Shown here: positions 36,798 to 45,077 of the stretch, in pieces
Numbering within the stretch: position 1 is the first letter of the stretch
Layout of the letters: every line of letters begins with the position of its first letter
Assembly (NCBI GenBank): GCA_964624555.1
Contig: CAZUXB010000001.1
Location: 42,756-106,755 of the forward strand
Reading direction: 5' to 3'
Length of the DNA stretch: 64,000 nt
From: SXRF01 sp964624555
Lineage (GTDB): Bacteria > Pseudomonadota > Alphaproteobacteria > Rickettsiales > SXRF01
Notes under the pieces: model-generated
The model's database searches: none
Told to the model about the DNA's origin: nothing
Seen by the model: the letters and a program-made list of their open reading frames with translations, nothing else
Position numbers and translations under genes: made by a program

Positions 36798-36884
36798 CGT
36801 CATTGCGCGGAGGAGCAGCCGACAAAGCAATCCAGGTATTGCCGCAGGTTGGTACTGGATTGCCGCGCTTCGCTCGCAATGACG
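36798..36884. repeat. Palindromic repeat between metH and gmk
   Basis: Perfect outer arms cgtcattgcg and cgcaatgacg (36798-36807 and 36875-36884), with further inner complementarity (caatcc/ggattg). It belongs to the cgtcattgcg(a)gg family of interspersed REP-like elements. Confidence 0.85.
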
Positions 36885-36902
36885 ATTAATAATTTCCATA
36901 AG

Positions 36903-37556
36903 TTACAAACTCACCACAAAATTACCCAGACCTTCCTGGCGCACACGTTTCAGGCGTTCGGCCTGCAATATCGCATTTATTTTTTCGTGGGTCTGGTCTA
37001 AGTCCTGGTTGATGAGCACGTAATCATATTCCTGCCAGTGGCTGATCTCGGCCCTCGCCTTGCCCATGCGCTTTTGCACCACTTCCTCGCTATCCTGCGC
37101 GCGGGCGCGCAGGCGGCGTTCCAGCTCTTCCATTGATGGCGGGAGGATAAAAATACTCACCAGATCATCAGGCATTTTCTGGGTCAGTTGATTGGTACCC
37201 TGCCAGTCGATATCGAACAATACATCGATACCCTTGCTTATATTATCCTCCACAAACTTACGCGGCGTACCATAAAAATTATCAAAGACCTGCGCGTGTT
37301 CCAAAAACTCATTGCCAGCCACCATTTTCTTATATTCATTGTGATCGATGAAAAAATAATCTTTGCCGTTCACCTCACCGCTACGCATAGCGCGGGTGGT
37401 AACCGAAACCGAAAGCACGATAGTTTCATTGGGCGGCGCATCCTTATACTGGGTTAACAGACGCTTTGATAATGTTGTTTTCCCTGCCCCCGAAGGCGAG
37501 GACAGAATAAACATCAGACCACGCCGATGCAGCTCAACTTCCGACTGTAGCGACAT
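36903..37556 (-). CDS. gmk: Guanylate kinase
   Basis: Phosphorylates GMP to GDP with ATP. The 217 residues carry the P-loop LSSPSGAGKTTLSKRL, the GMP-binding VSVTTRAMRSGEVNGKDYFF and the lid region near ILPPSMEELERRL. It is in tandem behind the SCO gene, with 10 bases between them. Confidence 0.97.
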   Translation of the reverse strand: MSLQSEVELHRRGLMFILSSPSGAGKTTLSKRLLTQYKDAPPNETIVLSVSVTTRAMRSGEVNGKDYFFIDHNEYKKMVAGNEFLEHAQVFDNFYGTPRKFVEDNISKGIDVLFDIDWQGTNQLTQKMPDDLVSIFILPPSMEELERRLRARAQDSEEVVQKRMGKARAEISHWQEYDYVLINQDLDQTHEKINAILQAERLKRVRQEGLGNFVVSL

Positions 37557-37566
37557 TCAATTTTCC

Positions 37567-38169
37567 TTATTTCAACAAATTCGTAATAGCAGCAACAATG
37601 TCCTGCGCGGTGGCATCATAGGGGAAATGCTGGACATACGCACCATTTTTATCCATCAAATAGATAAATCCTGAATGGTCGATGGTATCTTCACCATCAG
37701 AATTAACGGTCTTGGAGAAAAATGCCTTGTATTCCGAGGCTATCTGCTCAGTCTGCGCCTGCGTCCCGGTGAGTCCGATGATGCGCGGGTCGATATTGCC
37801 CAGGAATTGTTTCAACACGGCAGGAGTATCAGTTTCCGGATCTACGGTTATAAATAGCGGGGCAATATCTTTTGCCTTATCGCCAAGCAATGCAAGCACC
37901 TTGGCATAGGTTGCGGCTGTTACCGGGCAGATATCCGGGCAGCTGGTAAAGCCAAAGAACACCAGCATCAACTTGCCGCGGTAATCCTTATCGCTTACCA
38001 CCACACCATCCTGGTTGGTAAGAGTAAAACTACCGCCGATGAGTGCCTTACCCTCGCCTTGCGACTCCACCATCTGGGATACATCCGATATCCTGTTTCT
38101 GGTAACAAAAAGCATAACCGAAGTTACTACCAGCAGCAAAAAAACCAAAAAACTACAAAATCTTATCAT
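37567..38169 (-). CDS. SCO1/SenC copper chaperone family protein
   Basis: 200 residues with an N-terminal membrane anchor (FLVFLLLVVTSVMLFV) and a thioredoxin fold in the periplasm. The copper ligands are present: CxxxC in FTSCPDICPVT and the histidine in DTIDHSGFIYLMD. SCO proteins bring copper to the CuA site of cytochrome c oxidase. No cox genes are nearby. It lies 10 bases upstream of gmk. Confidence 0.93.
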   Translation of the reverse strand: MIRFCSFLVFLLLVVTSVMLFVTRNRISDVSQMVESQGEGKALIGGSFTLTNQDGVVVSDKDYRGKLMLVFFGFTSCPDICPVTAATYAKVLALLGDKAKDIAPLFITVDPETDTPAVLKQFLGNIDPRIIGLTGTQAQTEQIASEYKAFFSKTVNSDGEDTIDHSGFIYLMDKNGAYVQHFPYDATAQDIVAAITNLLK

Positions 38170-38280
38170 AAATCAATCTCTTATATACACCAAACTGTAA
38201 ACGGTAGTACTTGCGCGATTACCATAAATGTGTTAATATTTCCTTTAGAACAACAAAAAATAATTTTGTACAAAAAATTT

Positions 38281-38928
38281 ATGTTTACGCCGATCGGTAG
38301 TACAGTCCCACAGCCGTTAACGCTGGTAGCAACCGCGTTGCCTAACAGTGTTGCTCTGCGCGTCCCAGAAGGTAACGTAGCCCCTTCCATTTCTAGCGCA
38401 GAACTGAATAACAATGCAAGTGGCAACCGCAATGCATTACCGAAAGCAGATATTCAGGCATTGCCTGTTGTAACAAACAGTGCTGGCGAAGATTTTTCTG
38501 TCGCCACAAACAGTAATGCCCCGGCATATAATAGCAGTTCACAAACCGCATTTTTAGCACAGTTGGCCAGCGGCGATATCTCACCAGAGGTGCATGGTAT
38601 ATTTGTGCAGTATGAAAAGCTGCTGAGCTATGCCAACGTGAAATACAAACCAAGCAACGCTGGCAAACCGGTTGAGCCGGTGAGCGTGTTCAGCACTTTG
38701 CTGGAGCTGGAAAAAGCCGATAGTAATTATACGCCACCTGCCCCGGTTGAAGAGAAACAGGTAGCCCCTGCTCCTGTTGAAACTCCGGTGACGATAGATA
38801 ACTTTAAACCGCAGGAACCACAACAGCCGGTGCAACAGATACAATTACCGCAGGCACAAACCGCTAAATATACCGATACTGTCGCACGCAATAGCGACAT
38901 TGCGCCAAAAGAACTGGAAGTGGCTTAA
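38281..38928 (+). CDS. Hypothetical Pro/Gln-rich protein
   Basis: 215 residues from the ATG at 38281; upstream in-frame codons lie over the divergent SCO gene and are unlikely to be translated. The composition is rich in Ser, Asn, Ala, Pro and Gln (APAPVETPVTIDNF, EPQQPVQQIQLPQAQ), with no signal peptide or membrane helix. The middle part (SDISPEVHGIFVQYEKLLSYA-like) may be helical. I recognise no domain. It overlaps the convergent pmtA stop by 4 bases. Similar low-complexity composition occurs in the orphan proteins near 60 kb. Confidence 0.6.
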   Translation: MFTPIGSTVPQPLTLVATALPNSVALRVPEGNVAPSISSAELNNNASGNRNALPKADIQALPVVTNSAGEDFSVATNSNAPAYNSSSQTAFLAQLASGDISPEVHGIFVQYEKLLSYANVKYKPSNAGKPVEPVSVFSTLLELEKADSNYTPPAPVEEKQVAPAPVETPVTIDNFKPQEPQQPVQQIQLPQAQTAKYTDTVARNSDIAPKELEVA

Positions 38929-39539
38929 TGGGGTGCCTTACGGTAAACCCAGACGTGGGCAGGCGGGACATTAACCAGCACCAGCTTAACCCGTTTACCA
39001 ACAAGGCCAAGGCGTTTTAAAACGCCGCGGTCGATAGGCGATTTCGGGCCATAGGTAAACTGTACAATGATGCCATCTTCACCTATAGCCTCGGCCATCT
39101 GTTCCTGTATGCCGTGACGAACAGCAATAGGCATGCTGAGGAAAGGCAGGCCAGAAACCACGGCGCTTACTTTTTTTATTCCGGAATTTTTTATTACTTC
39201 GTCCAGTTCCAGAGCATCGGCGCAAAGCACTTTATAATCATGGAAGATGGCATGAAGGAGGGCATGGAGTTTTTTGTCACGTTCAATTATCAACAGCCTA
39301 TCGCTAGGCACACCGGCCTCAATCAAGGCATGGGTGATGACCCCGGTTCCAGCACCAACTTCTACCACCGCACCATCTTGGGAAAGATCAACCTGTTCGG
39401 CCATAGCGCGCGACAGGAAACGCGAGCTAGGTAGTGCCGCCCCCACCTTAAGCGGCGAACGCAGCCACGCTGAGATAAAATGGTGATGGAGATTGCGCCG
39501 TTCTGGTTTATCAGGCTTTTCTGCAGGTCTATTTTTCAT
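38925..39539 (-). CDS. pmtA: Phospholipid N-methyltransferase, PmtA type
   Basis: 204 residues, a class I methyltransferase with VVEVGAGTGVITHALIEAG (SAM loop), LLIIERD, and SAVVSGLPFLSMPIAVRH. The N-terminal helix FISAWLRSPLKVGAALPSSRFL and the ending NVPPAHVWVYRK match the Sinorhizobium/Rhodobacter PmtA group, which methylates phosphatidylethanolamine to phosphatidylcholine at the inner membrane. KsgA-like rRNA methylases share the SAM loop but not the ending. It overlaps the creatininase-family gene by 11 bases. Confidence 0.82.
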   Translation of the reverse strand: MKNRPAEKPDKPERRNLHHHFISAWLRSPLKVGAALPSSRFLSRAMAEQVDLSQDGAVVEVGAGTGVITHALIEAGVPSDRLLIIERDKKLHALLHAIFHDYKVLCADALELDEVIKNSGIKKVSAVVSGLPFLSMPIAVRHGIQEQMAEAIGEDGIIVQFTYGPKSPIDRGVLKRLGLVGKRVKLVLVNVPPAHVWVYRKAPH

Positions 39540-40383
39540 ATTGCTGTATCTGTTTTACGGCAGCTTCTATTTTAAGGTTAAGTAGATACTTTCCATATTC
39601 GGCAGAAGCAAGCCTAGAATCTGCTACCGTTCCAGTAATTTTGAAATCATCCTTGGAATGATCGCCCAATAAATTCTTACGAACCGCACTTTCATCAATA
39701 GCCATTAACTCCGATGTATCCTCGAAACCGGCATGCGCCCCGGGATCTTTTACCGCTATTTTCTTGGATTCCACCCATGCGTCCTGCCCGTTATTATCGT
39801 AATAACTGGAAAGCTGCAAAACGCGCACCCCGCTGCTTTTCCATTTATCAGTAAGGCTTTCCGCCAGATTTTTCTGTACCGCCTGGTTGCCACCGGAATC
39901 GCCCAGGAAACAAATAAGTTTGAAGCCATTCTGCTTCAAACTGGCGGCAGCATCTGTAAGCAGCGCGGCGTAGGTTGCTTCGCTCACCGATAAAGTGCCG
40001 GCAAATTGCATATGCCCTTCCGGCGGCTCAACACTTCCTTCCGGCACATAAGCAATAACCGGTGCAACCAGTGCATTTCCCAAGCGTTTTGCGATTTCAC
40101 CAGCGGTATAATGAACTATGGTATTATGTTTTCCAATTACCATATGCGGCCCGTTCTGTTCGCTGCCGCCTGTGGGGATAATGGCGATAACATTACCATT
40201 ATTATAATTTCCCATGCGTTCAATACGCTCGCGAATTTCCGGCGAGGTCATTTCTTCTATATATACGCTTTCAGACGCAAAGGCAGGAAACGAAATGGAT
40301 ATAAGCAATGGCAGCAGAAAAAAAACTGCCACTGCCAGCCTTTGCTGGCATGACAAGAAAATATATCCTATTATATTTGCCAT
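39529..40383 (-). CDS. Creatininase family protein, exported
   Basis: 284 residues with a signal peptide (VAVFFLLPLLISISFPAFASES). The fold is shown by VIAIIPTGGSEQNGPHMVIGKHN, ICFLGDSGGNQ and DPGAHAGFEDTSELM. Compared with creatininase (EQHGPHLP..TD, NxHGGN, HAGExETS) the metal ligands His, Asp and His are changed (EQNGPHM, KHN, DSGGN). So it belongs to a divergent secreted subfamily with unknown activity. The codons for SCQQRLAVAV in the leader overlap a half palindrome (ccagcctttgctggcatgac type, 40330-40355). It is divergent from nth. Confidence 0.8.
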   Translation of the reverse strand: MANIIGYIFLSCQQRLAVAVFFLLPLLISISFPAFASESVYIEEMTSPEIRERIERMGNYNNGNVIAIIPTGGSEQNGPHMVIGKHNTIVHYTAGEIAKRLGNALVAPVIAYVPEGSVEPPEGHMQFAGTLSVSEATYAALLTDAAASLKQNGFKLICFLGDSGGNQAVQKNLAESLTDKWKSSGVRVLQLSSYYDNNGQDAWVESKKIAVKDPGAHAGFEDTSELMAIDESAVRKNLLGDHSKDDFKITGTVADSRLASAEYGKYLLNLKIEAAVKQIQQYEK

Positions 40384-40424
40384 ATGTTATCCACAACTCA
40401 CAATTCAGCCCCCACCATATAATT

Positions 40425-41054
40425 ATGCACAAAGATAAAGTCCATGAAATATTCCGCCGCCTGAGTGATAAAAACCCATCGCCGCAAACCGAGCTGTTTT
40501 ACACCAATGATTTTACCCTGCTGGTGGCAATAGTGCTGTCTGCGCAGGCGACTGACGCTGGTGTGAACAAAGCCACCCCTGCCCTTTTTGCCATAGCAGA
40601 TACACCGGAAAAAATGCTGGAGCTGGGCGAAACAAAACTAAAGAATTATATTAAAACCATAGGTTTATTTAACAGCAAGGCAAAAAATATTATTGCCCTT
40701 AGTGAGAAACTGGTAACAGAATTCAGCAGCGCTATACCTAAATCCCGCGAAAAACTTATAACCCTGGCCGGTGTTGGCCGGAAAACCGCTAATGTATGGC
40801 TTAATTGCGCACATGGGCTGCCAACCATCGCGGTAGATACGCACGTATTCCGGGTGGCAAACCGCCTGGGCCTGTGCGCTACAAAAACCGCCGATGCCAC
40901 CGAAGCTGCCCTGGAAAAAGCCATCCCCAGAGAATGGAAACTGCACGCCCACCACTGGCTCATCCTTCACGGACGCTACGTCTGCAAGGCCAGGAAACCA
41001 CTTTGCGGAGAATGTATACTGAACGATCTCTGCCGCTCGGCCTTCAGGTTATAG
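40425..41054 (+). CDS. nth: Endonuclease III (DNA glycosylase/AP lyase)
   Basis: Removes oxidised pyrimidines and cuts the DNA backbone. 209 residues from the ATG at 40425; an earlier in-frame start overlaps the divergent gene. The HhH motif with the catalytic Lys is LAGVGRKTANVWL and the catalytic Asp is in VDTHVFRVANRLGL. The [4Fe-4S] ligands are in CKARKPLCGECILNDLC. Typical in length and ending. Confidence 0.97.
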   Translation: MHKDKVHEIFRRLSDKNPSPQTELFYTNDFTLLVAIVLSAQATDAGVNKATPALFAIADTPEKMLELGETKLKNYIKTIGLFNSKAKNIIALSEKLVTEFSSAIPKSREKLITLAGVGRKTANVWLNCAHGLPTIAVDTHVFRVANRLGLCATKTADATEAALEKAIPREWKLHAHHWLILHGRYVCKARKPLCGECILNDLCRSAFRL

Positions 41055-41069
41055 TTGCCGCAACCAACA

Positions 41070-42053
41070 CTACTTGGCAACCATGCCTTTTTCCTTGTAG
41101 TATTTTTCTGCACCAGCATGTACCGGGGCTATGCTGTCATCGGCAACCATCTGACTTGCCTCCAACGTTGCAAAAACAGGATGCAGGGTTTTAAAATTAT
41201 CAAGATTTTCAAAAACTGCCTTGACCACCTCATGAACCACATCTTCATCCATATCCACCGAAGCCACAAGCAGCGCCCGCACCCCGAAAGTTTTTGTTTC
41301 CTGTGGATTACCATTATACATCCCGCCGGGAATTGTTGCCGCCACATAAAAAGGATGGGTGGAAATAAGTTTATCAATATCTTTTTGCGCTATATCCACA
41401 AGCCGTGTCGGGCAGGCAGAGGTCACCTGCTGGATAGCGCCGTTCGGGTTGCCGCCGGCAAAAACCAGCGCGTCAATCTTACCATCACAGAGAGCTTTGC
41501 TCTGGTCACCGGATTTTACATCAACAATATTGGCAAAGGTCTTCTTATTCATGCCCTTTTGCACGATTAACCCTTCCATGGTCGCCCGCATACCTGAACC
41601 AGCAGGCCCCATATAAACCTTCTTACCTTTCAGGTCATCAAAAGTAGTGATTTTTGCATTTTTGCGGGCCACAATGGTAAACGGTTCAAAATGCAGGGAC
41701 AGCAGCACCCGCAATTTCTTATCCATTCCGGCATCAGAAAAAATTTCCTTACCGTTATAGGCATAATACAGCAAATCTGACTGTACGATCCCGAAATCAA
41801 TATCCTTATTATGGATAGCTTCCAGGTTAGCAATAGAACCACCGGTTGATTCAACCGTACAATGGATGCTATGCTCCTTGCGGCCACGGTTCACCATACG
41901 GCAAATCGCCCCCCCAGCCGGGTAATAGACACCGGTAACCCCGGCAGTTCCTATGGTAATATTTTTTTCCGTTGCAAAAGACGGCACAGCACCAGAAACT
42001 GATACAACAAGCGAAACTAAAACAGCAACACCAAAACCTTTAAAAGACCCCAT
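41070..42053 (-). CDS. TAXI family TRAP transporter solute-binding protein
   Basis: 327 residues with a signal peptide (VLVSLVVSVSGAVPSFA). ITIGTAGVTGVYYPAGGAICR, ESTGGSIANLEAI, and VYMGPAGSGMRATMEGL are the marks of the TAXI family, which delivers ligands (often glutamate or other carboxylates) to a fused DctQM permease. No permease gene lies beside it: neighbours are nth and a diguanylate cyclase. It may serve a permease elsewhere or act as a lone sensor. Confidence 0.93.
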   Translation of the reverse strand: MGSFKGFGVAVLVSLVVSVSGAVPSFATEKNITIGTAGVTGVYYPAGGAICRMVNRGRKEHSIHCTVESTGGSIANLEAIHNKDIDFGIVQSDLLYYAYNGKEIFSDAGMDKKLRVLLSLHFEPFTIVARKNAKITTFDDLKGKKVYMGPAGSGMRATMEGLIVQKGMNKKTFANIVDVKSGDQSKALCDGKIDALVFAGGNPNGAIQQVTSACPTRLVDIAQKDIDKLISTHPFYVAATIPGGMYNGNPQETKTFGVRALLVASVDMDEDVVHEVVKAVFENLDNFKTLHPVFATLEASQMVADDSIAPVHAGAEKYYKEKGMVAK

Positions 42054-42193
42054 AACCCCCCTTTTATAATATTTTTTTAGTGTATTTTAGGAAGATACTA
42101 ACAAAAGTTATCCACCAATACAAGAGGGTGATATAGATATATGGTAATTAAATCGCTATTGCTTGATTAACATCAAACAAGGCTGAAAAGTCC

Positions 42194-42904
42194 TTAGATT
42201 GCTTTAACCACTGCCTTTGGAATCTCATCCTTGCTGCGGCGCTTGTCAACATACATAGACATATCCGCCGAAGCCAGTGCCGATTCGGCATCATCCCCAC
42301 TGCGCACAAGATAATACCCATAAGAAGCAGTTACATATAGCTGCGAACCGTTAAAGACAAACGGTGTTTTCGCCAATTTATCAGATATTTTCCTGCCCCT
42401 GAGTTTGGCTGATGCTTCATTAGCATAATACATTATTACCGCGAATTCATCACCGCCAATACGCGCCAGGAAGTCTGATTCACGCATCACCGTGGAGAGT
42501 ATCTGGGACACATGGATGATAGCAAGATCGCCAGCCGCATGGCCATGTGTATCATTGATACTCTTAAAATCATTCAGGTCAAAATACAGTATTGTCGAGG
42601 GATGCCCATAACGCTCATGCATGGTAATAGCCCAAGACAGGCGGCGCATAAATGCCCTGCGGTTGGCAATGGGCGCTATACAATCCACATCCACCAGCCG
42701 TTCTATTTCGGCAAGATTCTCCTTGGTGCGCGACAGGTCACGGTTGACATCATCCATTTTCTCAAGAAGTGCCGAGATAACCAGGCGGACATTAGGCGTC
42801 ATTTCTTTTTCGGGGATACCAAGTGTTGCCAGACGTTCGGCCAGAAGCGTTTTACGAGTGGGCGTAGCTTTGCCGAATTTCACATCACTATCTGGTTCTT
42901 GCAT
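42194..42904 (-). CDS. Diguanylate cyclase (GGDEF domain)
   Basis: 236 residues, no membrane helix. Residues 1-85 are helical and unnamed (NVRLVISALLEKMDDVNRDL). The GGDEF domain reads DCIAPIANRRAFMRRL, FDLNDFKSINDTHGHAAGD and ARIGGDEFAVIM. The active site is intact and an RxxD inhibitory site (RESD) lies five residues before it, so it should make c-di-GMP and be feedback inhibited. It is a free-standing gene without a visible partner. Confidence 0.93.
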   Translation of the reverse strand: MQEPDSDVKFGKATPTRKTLLAERLATLGIPEKEMTPNVRLVISALLEKMDDVNRDLSRTKENLAEIERLVDVDCIAPIANRRAFMRRLSWAITMHERYGHPSTILYFDLNDFKSINDTHGHAAGDLAIIHVSQILSTVMRESDFLARIGGDEFAVIMYYANEASAKLRGRKISDKLAKTPFVFNGSQLYVTASYGYYLVRSGDDAESALASADMSMYVDKRRSKDEIPKAVVKAI

Positions 42905-43028
42905 ATATATTTTAACCCGAAAAACTTTTAGTAATCAGTAGTGCCGCAAGCTTACCACAAAAACACAAAATGTAAATCTTTTTCGCTGAAAATAATGGAA
43001 ATTTTTATAGTGGCCGGGGGTATTTTAG

Positions 43029-43883
43029 TTACAGCTCTATAACACCTTTGAATTCAATTTCCACAGCGCCTCCAAGCAAGATATTCCCGCTCTCAGCAAT
43101 AGCAACATGTACCAGTTGCGGGGGGGTAGAATTTTCAAACCAGACCACGGTTTCCGCCACTTCCCTATCCAGTTTATTGGCGGCAGCGAGCATTGCACAG
43201 GCGGCGGTCCCGCATGCTTTAGTCATACCCGCCCCCCGTTCCCACACCTTGCTGTAGATATTGTGGTTGTCATAAAGTACAGCGAAGCTAACATTGACAC
43301 CTTTGGGGAACACTTCCTTATAATTTTCCAGCTTGCTCCCAATTCTAATTACGAAACCATTTTCCGGCAGTTCCTCAACAAAGAATACTACATGCGGGTT
43401 GCCCATGCTTACGAATACAGGCTCAGGCAAGCCTGCCAGTTCACTTACTTTTTTGGCAGCATCCGCCACTGACATAGCCAATGGTATATCCTGTGAGCCA
43501 AATTTTGGTTTGCCCATATCGACCAGTATATACTCATCCCCGGTATCGAGCTTTTCTTTACGCACGCCTTGTAAGACACCAGCGTTAGTTGCTATGCTAA
43601 GCGGTAATTTTCCCAGTTCTTTTTCGAGCAGGAACGCAATACAGCGCGTGGCGTTGCCGCAGGCATCAACCTCACCACCATCAGCATTATATATACGCAT
43701 GAAGGAATTGGCGCTGGATGATGGCTCGATTATTATAAGCTGGTCGCAACCTTTAGTAATATGATTCGTGCGCGCAGAAATATCTATCACCTGTTTGGAA
43801 TTCAGTGACAATGGTTGTTTGCGGGCATCGAAAACAACGAAATCGTTCCCGGCACCGTTCATTTTTATAAATTCGTGGTTCAT
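43029..43883 (-). CDS. dapF: Diaminopimelate epimerase
   Basis: Converts LL- to meso-diaminopimelate, needed for peptidoglycan and lysine. It has 284 residues with both catalytic cysteines: DACGNATRCIAF and TKACGTAACAM. The start MNHEFIKMNGAGNDFVVFD is the family consensus. It stands where murG follows ftsW in most dcw clusters, separated from ftsW by a 16-base palindrome. Confidence 0.97.
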   Translation of the reverse strand: MNHEFIKMNGAGNDFVVFDARKQPLSLNSKQVIDISARTNHITKGCDQLIIIEPSSSANSFMRIYNADGGEVDACGNATRCIAFLLEKELGKLPLSIATNAGVLQGVRKEKLDTGDEYILVDMGKPKFGSQDIPLAMSVADAAKKVSELAGLPEPVFVSMGNPHVVFFVEELPENGFVIRIGSKLENYKEVFPKGVNVSFAVLYDNHNIYSKVWERGAGMTKACGTAACAMLAAANKLDREVAETVVWFENSTPPQLVHVAIAESGNILLGGAVEIEFKGVIEL

Positions 43884-43910
43884 ACACTTCGCTTTAATGG
43901 TAAGTGACGA

Positions 43911-43965
43911 GTGGTGAGTGATAAGTAAAAATTTTTCTCACCACTTACCACTTATCACTCACCAC
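43911..43965. repeat. Palindrome between ftsW and dapF
   Basis: A perfect 16-base inverted repeat, gtggtgagtgataagt (43911-43926) and acttatcactcaccac (43950-43965), around an A/T-rich centre. It touches the ftsW stop. In the minus direction it could end or attenuate the dcw transcript, but no T-run follows the second arm. Confidence 0.9.
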
Positions 43966-45077
43966 TACTTCTTTCCAAATCTCTTCCTAGTCAGAGATAA
44001 CATCATACCCATACCAAGAGCAATAGCAACTACCGAAGATCCGCCATAACTCAGGAACGGCAGGGTCATACCTTTAGCCGGAAAGAGATTCACCGCCACG
44101 CCCATATTTATCACCGCCTGCATACCAAACTGGGTAAGGATACCGACCACGGAAAGCACTATAAACAGGTCATTTTCCTTCCATACTCGGGTAATTCCAC
44201 GCAACACCACGAAGGCAAACAATGATAATATCACCAGGCAAACCAGCACCCCGAATTCTTCCCCGGCCACCGCAAATATAAAATCCGTATGCGAGTCAGG
44301 CAGGAATTGCTTAACTTCACCTTCCCCCGGCCCACGCCCGAAAACGCCGCCGTTACGGAAAGCTTCCAGTGACTTGGCGATCTGGTAATTATCGCCCTCT
44401 GCCGGGTCCATGAAGCTGTTGATACGCTTGGCAACATGCGGAAAAAAATGATACGCCCCTACCCCACCGGCAATTGCCAGCACTCCCATAAGCACCACCC
44501 ACAGCATAGGAAGCCCGGCAAGAAAAAGCTGTGCGCCCCACATTGCAGTTACGGTTATGGTCATACCCAGATCAGGCTGGATAAGCAGCAGGAAAACCAC
44601 CAGCAGGTATAATGCAACCGCCACCCGGTAACCGGGAAAATCTATGCGCCGCTGGCTTTCCGAGCAGACCCACGCCATCACCACCGCAAAGAACGGCTTC
44701 ATGAATTCCGATGGCTGAACCGATACCCCCATAAGGCTTATCCAACGGCTGGCACCTTTGGTATGGTCACCGAATACAGGCAGGAGCATCATCAGGAAAA
44801 TACTCACTGCGAAGCCGACCACGGCAAAGCGGCGGATAAGTATCGGGGGAAGCATTGAGACTATGACCATAACTATCGTGCCGAGAGCGAGGAAAATATG
44901 GTGGCGATGCACGAAATAAAAAGCCGGAAGATCGAGGCGCTTGGCCACTGGCGGGCTGCCCGCCGCCACCAGTATCGAGCCTATGGCGATAAGCAACAGG
45001 ATAACCAGCAGGTTTGCCCGGTCGACCGTCCACCACCACCTGCCGATCAAACTGGTATTGGTACGGTCAAGACGCAT
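43965..45077 (-). CDS. ftsW: Peptidoglycan glycosyltransferase FtsW
   Basis: SEDS-family enzyme that polymerises septal peptidoglycan with FtsI. About 370 residues, ten helices, with SLIGRWWWTVDRANLL at the start, HTKGASRWISLMGVSVQPSEFMKP and GMTLPFLSYGGSSVVA. I prefer the ATG at 45077 (MRLDRTN), because AGG at a suitable distance precedes it; another ATG three codons upstream (45086) is possible. Either way the start lies in a palindrome that also encodes the end of MurD. Confidence 0.95.
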   Translation of the reverse strand: MRLDRTNTSLIGRWWWTVDRANLLVILLLIAIGSILVAAGSPPVAKRLDLPAFYFVHRHHIFLALGTIVMVIVSMLPPILIRRFAVVGFAVSIFLMMLLPVFGDHTKGASRWISLMGVSVQPSEFMKPFFAVVMAWVCSESQRRIDFPGYRVAVALYLLVVFLLLIQPDLGMTITVTAMWGAQLFLAGLPMLWVVLMGVLAIAGGVGAYHFFPHVAKRINSFMDPAEGDNYQIAKSLEAFRNGGVFGRGPGEGEVKQFLPDSHTDFIFAVAGEEFGVLVCLVILSLFAFVVLRGITRVWKENDLFIVLSVVGILTQFGMQAVINMGVAVNLFPAKGMTLPFLSYGGSSVVAIALGMGMMLSLTRKRFGKK

